A DNA stretch of 64,000 nt. Origin: Flavobacterium sp. (lineage in GTDB: Bacteria; Bacteroidota; Bacteroidia; Flavobacteriales; Flavobacteriaceae). The notes beneath the pieces are model-generated. The model made no database searches. It saw only the letters and a list, made by a program, of their open reading frames with translations, and was not told the origin of the DNA. The stretch is taken from NCBI RefSeq assembly GCF_039595935.1, contig NZ_JBCNKR010000005.1:124001-188000 (forward strand), written 5' to 3'. The translations under genes and the position numbers were made by a program. This document shows, piece after piece, positions 17,271-24,523 of the stretch (positions within the stretch are counted from its first letter, which is position 1; every line of letters begins with the position of its first letter).

Positions 17271-17314
17271 TGGACCTCTCAACAAAATAACTTTGGACTT
17301 TACAACAAAATAAG
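17271..17314. promoter_or_regulatory. Direct repeats, candidate AraC operator
   Basis: Two 21-base direct repeats start at 17271 and 17294 (17 of 21 identical, sharing TGGAC and CAACAAAATAA) with a 23-base period. Two-turn spacing of direct half-sites is the usual architecture for AraC proteins. They lie between the AraC gene (17196, minus) and the reductase operon (17358, plus). Confidence 0.5.
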
Positions 17315-17357
17315 TTCTTGGCTTTCTTCTGAAATTTGCCCTATAAAAATACAATCG

Positions 17358-18398
17358 ATGATACATTCAAATCAAAAAGTATTAGTTACCGGCGGAACAG
17401 GTTTTGTTGCCATACATAGTATTTTGCAATTACTCAATCGCGGTTATCAGGTTCGAACAACCGTTCGTTCCTTAAAAAGTAAAGACAAGATTTTTGAAAT
17501 GCTGCAAAACGGCGGCATAACGGATTTCAGTACATTAGAATTTATTGAAACCGATTTAACTAGCGATAAAAACTGGCCGGAAGCGATGATCGACTGCGAC
17601 TACGTTTTGCATATTGCTTCGCCTATATTTTTAAGATTGCCAAAAGATGAAGACGAAATGATTCGCCCAGCCGTTGATGGAACTTTAAGAGTTTTAAAAG
17701 CAGCAAGAGATTCAGGTGTAAAACGTGTCGTGATGACATCTAACTTTGGCGCTGTCGGCTACAGTCATAAAGATAAAAATTCACTTATTACCGAAGAAAG
17801 CTGGACAGATCCTAACGAAAAAGGACTTTCAACATATAATAAATCTAAAGTTCTGGCAGAAAAAGCAGCTTGGGATTTTATGAAAAATGAAGGCGGAGCA
17901 TTAGAACTTTCTGTAATTAATCCGATGGGGATTTTTGGACCTTCTTTAAACGAAGATTTGTCAAGCGGTTTTGAATTACTGAAAAAATTATTAGACGGTT
18001 CGATGAAAGCCATTCCGGATATTCGATTAGGAATTGTCGACGTAAGAGACGTTGCCGAATTACATATTCTGGCAATGGAAAAACCGGAAGCAAAAGGCCA
18101 GCGATTTTTAGCTCTTTCGGGCGGAACAATGTCTTTAATGGAAATTGTAAAATTCCTAAAAGAAAAAATGCCGTATGTAACCGAAAAAGCACCTTCAAAA
18201 TCTTTGCCTACCTTTATAATACGTTTAACTGCTTTATTTAACGATCAGGCAAAAGCGATTTTACCTTTGGTTGGCATTAACCGAAATGCAAGCAACAAAA
18301 AAGCAAAAACAATATTGGGCTGGACTCCGCGTACCAATGAAGAAGCGATTATGGCAAGTATTATTAGTTTAATAAAATGGAAATCTCTTAAAGTTTAA
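17358..18398 (+). CDS. NAD-dependent epimerase/dehydratase family aldehyde/ketone reductase
   Basis: This 346-residue extended SDR has TGGTGFVAIHSI at the N terminus for NADP(H), a dihydroflavonol-reductase-like middle and the active-site YNKSK (Tyr-x3-Lys near residue 161). It resembles proteins annotated as dihydroflavonol-4-reductase-like or aldehyde reductases, which reduce carbonyls on varied molecules. It is the first gene of a tight four-gene unit (3-, 1- and 6-base gaps) ending with an AraC regulator. The upstream 161 bases, shared with a divergent AraC gene, carry the repeats at 17271-17314. Confidence 0.9.
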   Translation: MIHSNQKVLVTGGTGFVAIHSILQLLNRGYQVRTTVRSLKSKDKIFEMLQNGGITDFSTLEFIETDLTSDKNWPEAMIDCDYVLHIASPIFLRLPKDEDEMIRPAVDGTLRVLKAARDSGVKRVVMTSNFGAVGYSHKDKNSLITEESWTDPNEKGLSTYNKSKVLAEKAAWDFMKNEGGALELSVINPMGIFGPSLNEDLSSGFELLKKLLDGSMKAIPDIRLGIVDVRDVAELHILAMEKPEAKGQRFLALSGGTMSLMEIVKFLKEKMPYVTEKAPSKSLPTFIIRLTALFNDQAKAILPLVGINRNASNKKAKTILGWTPRTNEEAIMASIISLIKWKSLKV

Positions 18399-18401
18399 AA
18401 G

Positions 18402-19049
18402 ATGAAAGTAATTGTAACTGGCGCAACCGGAATGGTTGGCGAAGGCGTTTTAATAGAATGTCTTGAAAATAATCAAGTAAAATCAGTTTTATATGTGGGA
18501 AGAAAACCAAGCGGAAAATCACATCCTAAATTAACCGAATATCTTGTTTCTGATTTTCTTTCGCTGAAAAAAGACGATACTAAACTTTCAGGTTATGATG
18601 TCTGTTTTTATTGCGCGGGAATCAGCAGCATGGGACTTGACGAAGCGCAATACACTTATATTACGTACGATACAACGATTCATTTTGCAGAAGTTGTACT
18701 CAACCAAAATCCGAATTTGGTTTTCAATTTTATTTCAGGATCACATACCGATAGTTCTGAAAACGGAAAAGTAATGTGGGCGCGTGTAAAAGGAAAAACC
18801 GAAAATGCTTTGCAAAAAATGTCTTTTAAAGCGCAGTACAATTTTCGTCCGGGATTAATGAAACCGGATCCAACACAAATTCATTTAAAAGGATTTAATA
18901 AATACATTAAGTTTCTGTACCCAATTATGGGATTATTTTATACCGGCTGCGAAACCAGAGAAATTGGTCGTGCGATGATTTCGACAGCTCGTTTCGGATT
19001 TTCTAAAAAAATATTGGAAGCTATTGACATTAAAAAAGCAGCGAATTAA
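18402..19049 (+). CDS. NAD(P)H-binding Rossmann-fold protein (epimerase-like)
   Basis: This 215-residue atypical SDR has TGATGMVGEGV for dinucleotide binding at residues 6-16. No YxxxK is visible, so it is like NmrA/HTATIP2-type or isomerase-type members that may sense cofactor or act on unknown substrates. The middle has FYCAGISS and FNFISGSHTD. It starts 3 bases after the previous stop and is followed with a single-base gap by the MBL-fold gene, so co-transcription and possibly translational coupling are likely. Confidence 0.85.
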   Translation: MKVIVTGATGMVGEGVLIECLENNQVKSVLYVGRKPSGKSHPKLTEYLVSDFLSLKKDDTKLSGYDVCFYCAGISSMGLDEAQYTYITYDTTIHFAEVVLNQNPNLVFNFISGSHTDSSENGKVMWARVKGKTENALQKMSFKAQYNFRPGLMKPDPTQIHLKGFNKYIKFLYPIMGLFYTGCETREIGRAMISTARFGFSKKILEAIDIKKAAN

Positions 19050-19050
19050 A

Positions 19051-20193
19051 ATGAAAAAAAGAATTCTAAAAATAATCAAACGAATGCTTATTGTTATCGT
19101 AATTTTAATTCTGATTTTGGGTTTCAGCACTTGGCTGTATATGCAAAAAGCAACTTTTGGAAGTTTGCCTTCGGGAGAAACTAAGCTAAGAATTGAAAAA
19201 TCATCTCATTATAAAAATGGAGAATTTCAGAATAAAACGTACACGCCAACTTTTGCTCCGGGTTATACTTTTTGGGGCGTAATACGAAGCCAGATTTTTG
19301 ATAAAAAAGTTCCAACTGAACCTTCTGGCAAAATTCAGTCGGTAAAAAGAGATTTGAAACATTTGCCAAAAGATCAAAACCTTTTGGTTTGGTTTGGACA
19401 TTCTTCTACCCTTTTACAAATTGATGGAAAGACATTCTTAATTGATCCGATTTTTAGTGATAATGCTTCTCCTATTCCGAATAGTGTAACCGTTTTTGCA
19501 GGAACAAATTCATATCATGTTGAAGATTTACCCGAAATTGATTATCTGCTAATTTCTCATGATCATTACGATCATTTGGATTATGAAACCATTTTGGCAC
19601 TAAAAAATAAAGTCAAAACTGTCATTTGCGGTTTGGGCGTTGGTGCACATTTTGAACGCTGGGGTTATCCTAAAAATAAAATTATGGAAGAAGACTGGAA
19701 CGATTCGGTAACTGTTGGAAAAGATTTCACGATTCATACACTTCCGGCGAGACATAAATCAGGGCGCGGATTTACACAAAACCAATCTTTGTGGGCATCA
19801 TATTTAATTAGTTCGCCAACTATGAAAGTATTCTACAGCGGCGATGGTGGTTACGACACACATTTTGCCGAAATCGGAAAGAAATTTGGTTCAATCGATG
19901 TTGCTCTTCTGGAAAACGGACAATACAACAAAGCGTGGCATTATATTCATATGCTTCCCGAAGAAACTTTGCAGGCCGCAAAAGATTTAAATGCTAAAAG
20001 TATGGTTCCCGTTCATAATTCGAAATTTGCATTAGCAAAACACCGATGGAATGAACCGCTAAATGAAATTACCCGTTTGAATAAAAAATATCATATTCCG
20101 CTGATTACGCCTATTATGGGAGAAATCGTTAATTTTGATAATCATAAAGTTTTTCCCGAATGGTGGAAAAACAGTGCTGAAAAACCAATTTGA
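19051..20193 (+). CDS. Membrane-anchored MBL-fold metallohydrolase (UlaG/NAPE-PLD-like)
   Basis: This 380-residue protein has an N-terminal membrane anchor (about residues 8-30, rich in Ile/Leu, after MKKRILKIIKRM) and a metallo-beta-lactamase fold. The metal motif is HDHYDHLD near residue 170. Further ligands are likely in LPARHKSGRG, YSGDGGYD and PVHNSKF. The layout matches NAPE-PLD/UlaG-type hydrolases, so a phosphodiester or lactone substrate is plausible. The start at 19051 is preferred because MKKRIL directly precedes the anchor; the longer frame begins inside the preceding gene. The active domain should face the periplasm. Confidence 0.87.
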   Translation: MKKRILKIIKRMLIVIVILILILGFSTWLYMQKATFGSLPSGETKLRIEKSSHYKNGEFQNKTYTPTFAPGYTFWGVIRSQIFDKKVPTEPSGKIQSVKRDLKHLPKDQNLLVWFGHSSTLLQIDGKTFLIDPIFSDNASPIPNSVTVFAGTNSYHVEDLPEIDYLLISHDHYDHLDYETILALKNKVKTVICGLGVGAHFERWGYPKNKIMEEDWNDSVTVGKDFTIHTLPARHKSGRGFTQNQSLWASYLISSPTMKVFYSGDGGYDTHFAEIGKKFGSIDVALLENGQYNKAWHYIHMLPEETLQAAKDLNAKSMVPVHNSKFALAKHRWNEPLNEITRLNKKYHIPLITPIMGEIVNFDNHKVFPEWWKNSAEKPI

Positions 20194-20199
20194 TTTGTC

Positions 20200-21000
20200 A
20201 TGAAATATACAGAAATCAAAAGTTGTTATATAGGTCCCGAAATATCACCGGAACATTTTATTGCAGAACATTTCTTTTTGTATCTGGCAAAAGGCTCGAT
20301 TGAAGGTTACGACGGCGTTAATAAATACAACCTAAAACCGGGCGAATACTGCATTGCCCGAAAAAATCATCTGGCGAGATACAACAAACAAAAACAAGAC
20401 GGAGAATTTGAAAAAGTTGTCGTGATTTTTGATACCTTATTTTTAAAAGCTTTTGCCGAAAAACATAAAATCAAAGCTCAAAAAAGTGAAGATGACGCGG
20501 CATTTGCTGCTTTGAAGAAAACAAATCTGGTTCCTAATTTCATTCTTTCGCTGATGCCGTACTATAATGATGGCGGCGAAATCGACGAAACTTTTTCGAA
20601 TATAAAACGTGAAGAACTGCTTTTGATTCTGCTAAAAGAAAATCCGCAGCTGACAGACATTTTATTTGATTTTGCACCACCTCAAAAAATTGATCTCGAA
20701 GCATATATGAATCGAAATTATAAGTTCAACATCAGCATGGAACGTTTTGCGTATTTAACCGGAAGAAGTATTTCGGCTTTTAAACGTGACTTTGCTGCTA
20801 TTTTTTCAGATACGCCAAGCCGCTGGCTCATTCAACGCCGACTGAAAGAAGGTTATTTTTTACTGGAAAAGAAAGGCAAAAAACCTTCTGATATTTATCT
20901 TGATCTTGGTTTTGAAGATCTCTCCCACTTTTCTTTTGCTTTTAAAAAGAAATATGGATTTGCTCCTTCGGATGTTTTGAAATTGGGGAAGGAAGTGTAA
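20200..21000 (+). CDS. AraC family transcriptional regulator
   Basis: This 266-residue regulator has a cupin-like N-terminal part (LKPGEYCIARKNHLARY) and a C-terminal AraC HTH (about 165-262), with MERFAYLTGRSISAFKRDF and PSDIYLDLGFEDLSHFSFAF. It closes the reductase/MBL operon and probably feeds back on it. The last 81 bases (20920-21000) have a diverged copy at 21856-21933, after the next gene. This suggests the 3' end was replaced when the intervening segment arrived. Confidence 0.92.
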   Translation: MKYTEIKSCYIGPEISPEHFIAEHFFLYLAKGSIEGYDGVNKYNLKPGEYCIARKNHLARYNKQKQDGEFEKVVVIFDTLFLKAFAEKHKIKAQKSEDDAAFAALKKTNLVPNFILSLMPYYNDGGEIDETFSNIKREELLLILLKENPQLTDILFDFAPPQKIDLEAYMNRNYKFNISMERFAYLTGRSISAFKRDFAAIFSDTPSRWLIQRRLKEGYFLLEKKGKKPSDIYLDLGFEDLSHFSFAFKKKYGFAPSDVLKLGKEV

Positions 21001-21073
21001 TTGCAGGTTTAAAACAGTAACTGTTTCTTAGAATATTTTCTACATTAGCAATACTAAATCTTTTGGAAAATTT

Positions 21074-21850
21074 ATGAATAGGTTGTTACGAAAACTAAAA
21101 AAAATTCTTCGGAAAACAACATCTTTGAAATCAGAACAAACCGTTCAGATTTCAAAAATCTTAGCTGACGAATTACTCAAAATAAATTCAAACTTAAAAC
21201 TGGAAGAGCAGAATCATGGCAGGCACATATTAATCAAAAATCAAAACAAATTATCCCAAATTACTATTGAAGAAACAGGTCGCTATACAATTGACTTTTG
21301 GAGAAATGGTGTTTGTTTAGCCAGCGGTGGTACCGAAACTGTTTCAGAAATTGCAAAAGCTTTAGATCTCTGGTTTAGTCAGGATATAACCGCCCGTTTA
21401 CTTTGTGAAAATTTTAATTTTGCTAAGACAGATGAAAGAGCCACCGCCTTTGATGAAAACAGAGAAATTGAATTTCAATGGAACCTCTTATTAAAAGAAG
21501 ACTATTGGGCTCTTAAAGAGTTTTTTGTCTTAGCCTTTAAAGATCCTGTTGTTGGTAATTTATTCCCTTTTATAAGTCTCTATACTTTATGCTTTAGTAA
21601 ATGCACCGGCTATCCTTATGATCGTTCTAATCTTCCTTATGTAACTGCTAAAGAATTTGAAGTTTTTGCCTTTCAGATTGGCAGGTCAGATAAAAAAGAG
21701 AAACTACCTACAAATGAAAAAGAATTTGTTGTTGTCGCCTATAATGGAGAATATCTTGGTGAAGGAAATGCGCTGACTGCATTAAAAATTGTCCGAGAGA
21801 ATCTCCCTCCTGATTTAAAACGAGCACGGAAAGGAACTTCAAAAGATTAA
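21074..21850 (+). CDS. DUF6193-like protein of unknown function
   Basis: This 258-residue soluble protein is basic at the N terminus (MNRLLRKLKKILRK). It resembles DUF6193 proteins, sometimes labelled natural product biosynthesis proteins, in the C-terminal half: LFPFISLYTLCFSKCTGYPYD, then LPYVTAKEFEVF and LGEGNALTALKIVRENLP. No catalytic motif is known. It is flanked by an intact AraC 3' end (20920-21000) and a decayed copy of that end (21856-21933), so the gene looks inserted. DUF6193 recognition is from memory of the family pattern and is moderately sure; the coding status is firm. Confidence 0.7.
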   Translation: MNRLLRKLKKILRKTTSLKSEQTVQISKILADELLKINSNLKLEEQNHGRHILIKNQNKLSQITIEETGRYTIDFWRNGVCLASGGTETVSEIAKALDLWFSQDITARLLCENFNFAKTDERATAFDENREIEFQWNLLLKEDYWALKEFFVLAFKDPVVGNLFPFISLYTLCFSKCTGYPYDRSNLPYVTAKEFEVFAFQIGRSDKKEKLPTNEKEFVVVAYNGEYLGEGNALTALKIVRENLPPDLKRARKGTSKD

Positions 21851-21855
21851 AAAAA

Positions 21856-21933
21856 CTCTCATTTCTCTTTTATTTTTAAAATAAATATGGATTTGTACCT
21901 TCGGATGTTTTGAAATTGGAGAAGAATGTATAG
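21856..21933 (+). pseudogene. Remnant of an AraC-gene 3' end
   Basis: The last 50 bases match 43 of 50 positions in the end of the AraC gene at 20951-21000. Read in the same frame they give NKYGFVPSDVLKLEKNV and a stop, against KKYGFAPSDVLKLGKEV in the intact gene. Upstream, the match continues with gaps to about 21856 but contains a stop codon. It is non-functional and marks a duplicated junction around the DUF6193-like gene. Confidence 0.75.
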
Positions 21934-22113
21934 ACATTCCGTTAGGAATGTTTCGTTGGTAGAAAATAAAATAGATTCGCAGAATTTACGTTCCGTAGGA
22001 ACGTTTGATAAATTAAATTGTTTAAAAAACGTGTCTAAAGACCAAACGTTCCTACGGAACGTAATGCGGTCGATAGCTATTTTTTCTACCAACGAAATGT
22101 TCCTACGGAACAA
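21934..22113. repeat. Nested palindromic repeat element (REP/BIME-like)
   Basis: This is an imperfect inverted repeat of about 75 bases per arm. Left-arm sequence around 21944-21975 (containing TTTCGTTGGTAGAAAA) reappears reverse-complemented at 22077-22105. Each arm itself contains small palindromes: ACATTCC-GTTA-GGAATGT at 21934-21951 and the core GTTCC(G)TAGGAAC type at about 21990-22003, 22048-22061 and 22098-22111. No coding frame is convincing. It starts directly after the AraC remnant and ends before the Crp/Fnr gene. Confidence 0.75.
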
Positions 22114-22139
22114 GGAAACCTATATATTAAAATCTAAAT

Positions 22140-22721
22140 TCACCCATTCTTCAAATGCTTCGCTCTTAATCTGCTTAAAAATTCAGGTGTAATTCCTAAA
22201 TAAGAAGCGATATATTGCTGTGAAACGCGTTGCGAAATCATTGGGTAACGAGTCACAAACTCAATATACTGATCCATTGCCGTTGCCGAAACAGTTTTAA
22301 ACAATCGTTTTTGCAACTTCGACAAATGCCTCTGAATCATCAATCGGAACATTCTTTCTAACTGCGGAACTTCATTTATCAAATTTTCTTTTGCCTGACG
22401 GGTTAAAACCAGTAATTCGCAATCTTCAAGGGTTTCAATATACATATCACTCGGAATTTGGTCTTCAAAACTCGTAATATCACTTACCCACCAGTCTTCG
22501 GTTGCAAATTGTAAAGTCAGTTCAATTCCGTTTCCATCAATAAAATATTCGCGAATACAGCCTTTATTAATGTAAGCTTCAAAATTGCATACTTCGCCCG
22601 CACTCAATAAAATAGTTTTCTTAGGAATTTTTCTCAATTCCAGACTGTTCTCAAAAATTTTAAGTTCCTTTTCCGTCAAGCGGACAGTCCTTGAAAGATA
22701 GTCTCGTATTTTATCAAACAT
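22140..22721 (-). CDS. Crp/Fnr family transcriptional regulator
   Basis: This 193-residue protein has an N-terminal cyclic-nucleotide-binding beta-roll (about 15-120, with LSAGEVCNFEAYINKGCIREYFIDGNGIELTLQF) and a C-terminal winged helix. The recognition region is QRVSQQYIASYLGITPEFLSRLRAK. It lacks the Cys set of oxygen-sensing Fnr proteins, and the cAMP contacts are not conserved, so the effector is unknown. It is divergent from the GlcG/HbpS-like gene (144 bases between starts), which it probably regulates. Confidence 0.92.
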   Translation of the reverse strand: MFDKIRDYLSRTVRLTEKELKIFENSLELRKIPKKTILLSAGEVCNFEAYINKGCIREYFIDGNGIELTLQFATEDWWVSDITSFEDQIPSDMYIETLEDCELLVLTRQAKENLINEVPQLERMFRLMIQRHLSKLQKRLFKTVSATAMDQYIEFVTRYPMISQRVSQQYIASYLGITPEFLSRLRAKHLKNG

Positions 22722-22865
22722 TTTCTATTGATTTATAAAGATTGAATCCGATTACAAAATGTAAATATAAGATGATTTATTTATTAATATTTCTTGATCT
22801 AGTTTAAGAAATTAAGAAACAAAAAATTTAATCTTTGAAACCTTAACATTTTATAAATCAAAACA

Positions 22866-23306
22866 ATGAACGACCAAATTCTACACTTGCGAATTACTTT
22901 GGCATTACTGGCTATAGAAGATCTGATTCCCAGCTATATGGAAATTCCGGAAGACAAAGCAATTTCTAACGGAAATGTAGCTATCTGTGTGATTGACGAA
23001 GAAGGCACAGTTTACGGCCGTATGTACGGAAATGACAAAGCCCGAAAAAGACAATCGTATAAAATAGCCTGGATAAAAGCAAGTCAGGTTTGGCTTACCG
23101 GAGTGAAAACAGGTGATTATGAAAAATTGGTTTTTAATAATATTGTAGAAGAAAACGCAAACGGAATTGACGCTCCTGATCTTATTGGCTGGCAGGGCGG
23201 GCAACCTTTAACTCTTTCTGACGGAACAAAACTTTCTGTTGGTTTCAGCGGATTTAGAGGTGTTTCTGATTTAGAAATTGTAATAAAAGCATTCAAAAAA
23301 ATATAA
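22866..23306 (+). CDS. GlcG/HbpS-like protein
   Basis: This 146-residue protein fits the GlcG/HbpS (PF03928) pattern: an N-terminal helix, AICVIDEEGTVYGRMYGNDKARKRQSYKIAWIKASQVWLTG and a C-terminal GIGFSG-like segment (KLSVGFSGFRGVSDLEIV). Family members bind haem or related cofactors or support glycolate oxidation, but the role here is open. There is no signal peptide. It is divergent from a Crp/Fnr regulator and followed by the palindromic repeat at 23340-23483. Confidence 0.78.
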   Translation: MNDQILHLRITLALLAIEDLIPSYMEIPEDKAISNGNVAICVIDEEGTVYGRMYGNDKARKRQSYKIAWIKASQVWLTGVKTGDYEKLVFNNIVEENANGIDAPDLIGWQGGQPLTLSDGTKLSVGFSGFRGVSDLEIVIKAFKKI

Positions 23307-23339
23307 GAACCAACTCTTTGAAATATAGTAACCGAATAA

Positions 23340-23483
23340 TTTTTAAACACATAGAAACATAGTTTTTGCTGACGTTGAAAGGCGTTTCACTTGCAGTAAA
23401 AAACATAGGCTATGTGTAAATGATGTATCATTTATTTTAATCTTTATTCGCTTAATAAATCTATGTTTCTATGTGTTTAAAAA
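23340..23483. repeat. MITE-like repeat with perfect 23-bp terminal inverted repeats
   Basis: The 23 bases at 23340-23362 (core AAACACATAGAAACATAG) are exactly reverse-complemented at 23461-23483. The 98-base interior contains a smaller palindrome, ACATAGGCTATGT (about 23403-23415). There is no ORF of note. It lies 17 bases upstream of the aldo/keto reductase gene, so its right end may take part in that promoter. Confidence 0.8.
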
Positions 23484-23500
23484 TTCAATCAAAATAAAAT

Positions 23501-24496
23501 ATGAGTTATATACCTGATTCAAACCGATATCAAAAAATGGAATACCGTCGCTGCGGAAACAGCGGATTAATGCTTCCTGCCCTTTCCCTTGGGCTGTGGC
23601 ACAACTTTGGCGCGATCGATAGTTTCGAAAACGCCCGAAACATTTTACATACTGCTTTTGACAATGGCATCTGTCATTTTGATTTAGCTAATAATTATGG
23701 TCCGCCGGCGGGATCTGCAGAACAAACTTTTGGACAATTATTCAAAGAAGATTTTAAATCTTTTCGCGATGAACTTGTGATTTCCAGTAAAGCTGGATGG
23801 CCTATGTGGGATGGTCCATACGGTGACTGGGGATCAAAAAAACATTTAGTTGCGAGTTTAGACCAAAGCCTTTCCCGTCTCGGATTAGATTATGTGGATA
23901 TTTTTTATCATCACAGACCAGATCCAAATACACCATTAGAAGAAACCATGGCAGCACTTGATTTAATTGTTCGTCAGGGAAAAGCACTTTACGTTGGTAT
24001 TTCGAGCTACGACCCAGAAGAAACTCAAAAAGCCATTAACATTTTGAAAGAATTAGGAACACCTTGTTTAATTCATCAGCCGAAATATTCAATGCTGGAA
24101 CGTACAATTGAAAACGGTTTACTGGATGTTTTAGAAACCAACAAAGTTGGCAGCATTGCTTTTTCTCCTTTGGCACAAGGACTTCTTACGAATAAATATT
24201 TAAACGGAATTCCTGAAAATTCAAGAGCAAATGCACACCGCGGAAACGGAGCAATTGAGCAAGATGCGATTACACCGGAGAATATTGCAAAAGTTCGTCA
24301 GCTTAATGAAATGGCTTTAGAACGCGGACAAAGTCTGGCACAAATGGCTTTGTCATGGGTTTTAAAAGATAAAAGAATCAGTTCTGTAATCATTGGCGCA
24401 AGTAAACCAGAACAGGTTTTAGACTCTATAGGCTGTCTTAAAAACACTGATTTCTCTGCTGATGAGCTTCAGAAAATCGATACTATTCTAGCGTAA
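23501..24496 (+). CDS. Aldo/keto reductase (YghZ/GAP-reductase type)
   Basis: This 331-residue NADPH-dependent reductase folds as a TIM barrel. The N terminus MEYRRCGNSGLMLPALSLGLW, the tetrad context FDLANNYG (Asp, Tyr), SSKAGWPMW (Lys) and FYHHRPD (His), and the C-terminal SSVIIGASKPEQVLDS for cofactor are all present. GPPAGSAEQ after the Tyr is characteristic of the YghZ (L-glyceraldehyde-3-phosphate reductase, AKR14) branch. It is followed after 27 bases by a GH30 enzyme gene and is probably in the same unit. Confidence 0.93.
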   Translation: MSYIPDSNRYQKMEYRRCGNSGLMLPALSLGLWHNFGAIDSFENARNILHTAFDNGICHFDLANNYGPPAGSAEQTFGQLFKEDFKSFRDELVISSKAGWPMWDGPYGDWGSKKHLVASLDQSLSRLGLDYVDIFYHHRPDPNTPLEETMAALDLIVRQGKALYVGISSYDPEETQKAINILKELGTPCLIHQPKYSMLERTIENGLLDVLETNKVGSIAFSPLAQGLLTNKYLNGIPENSRANAHRGNGAIEQDAITPENIAKVRQLNEMALERGQSLAQMALSWVLKDKRISSVIIGASKPEQVLDSIGCLKNTDFSADELQKIDTILA

Positions 24497-24523
24497 AACG
24501 ATACTAACTATTTAACCATAATT

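Noticed and set aside
21926..22192. 88-codon plus-strand and facing 84-codon minus-strand frames in the palindromic region
   Set aside because: Both read through the inverted-repeat element, mirror each other and lack any protein-like pattern.
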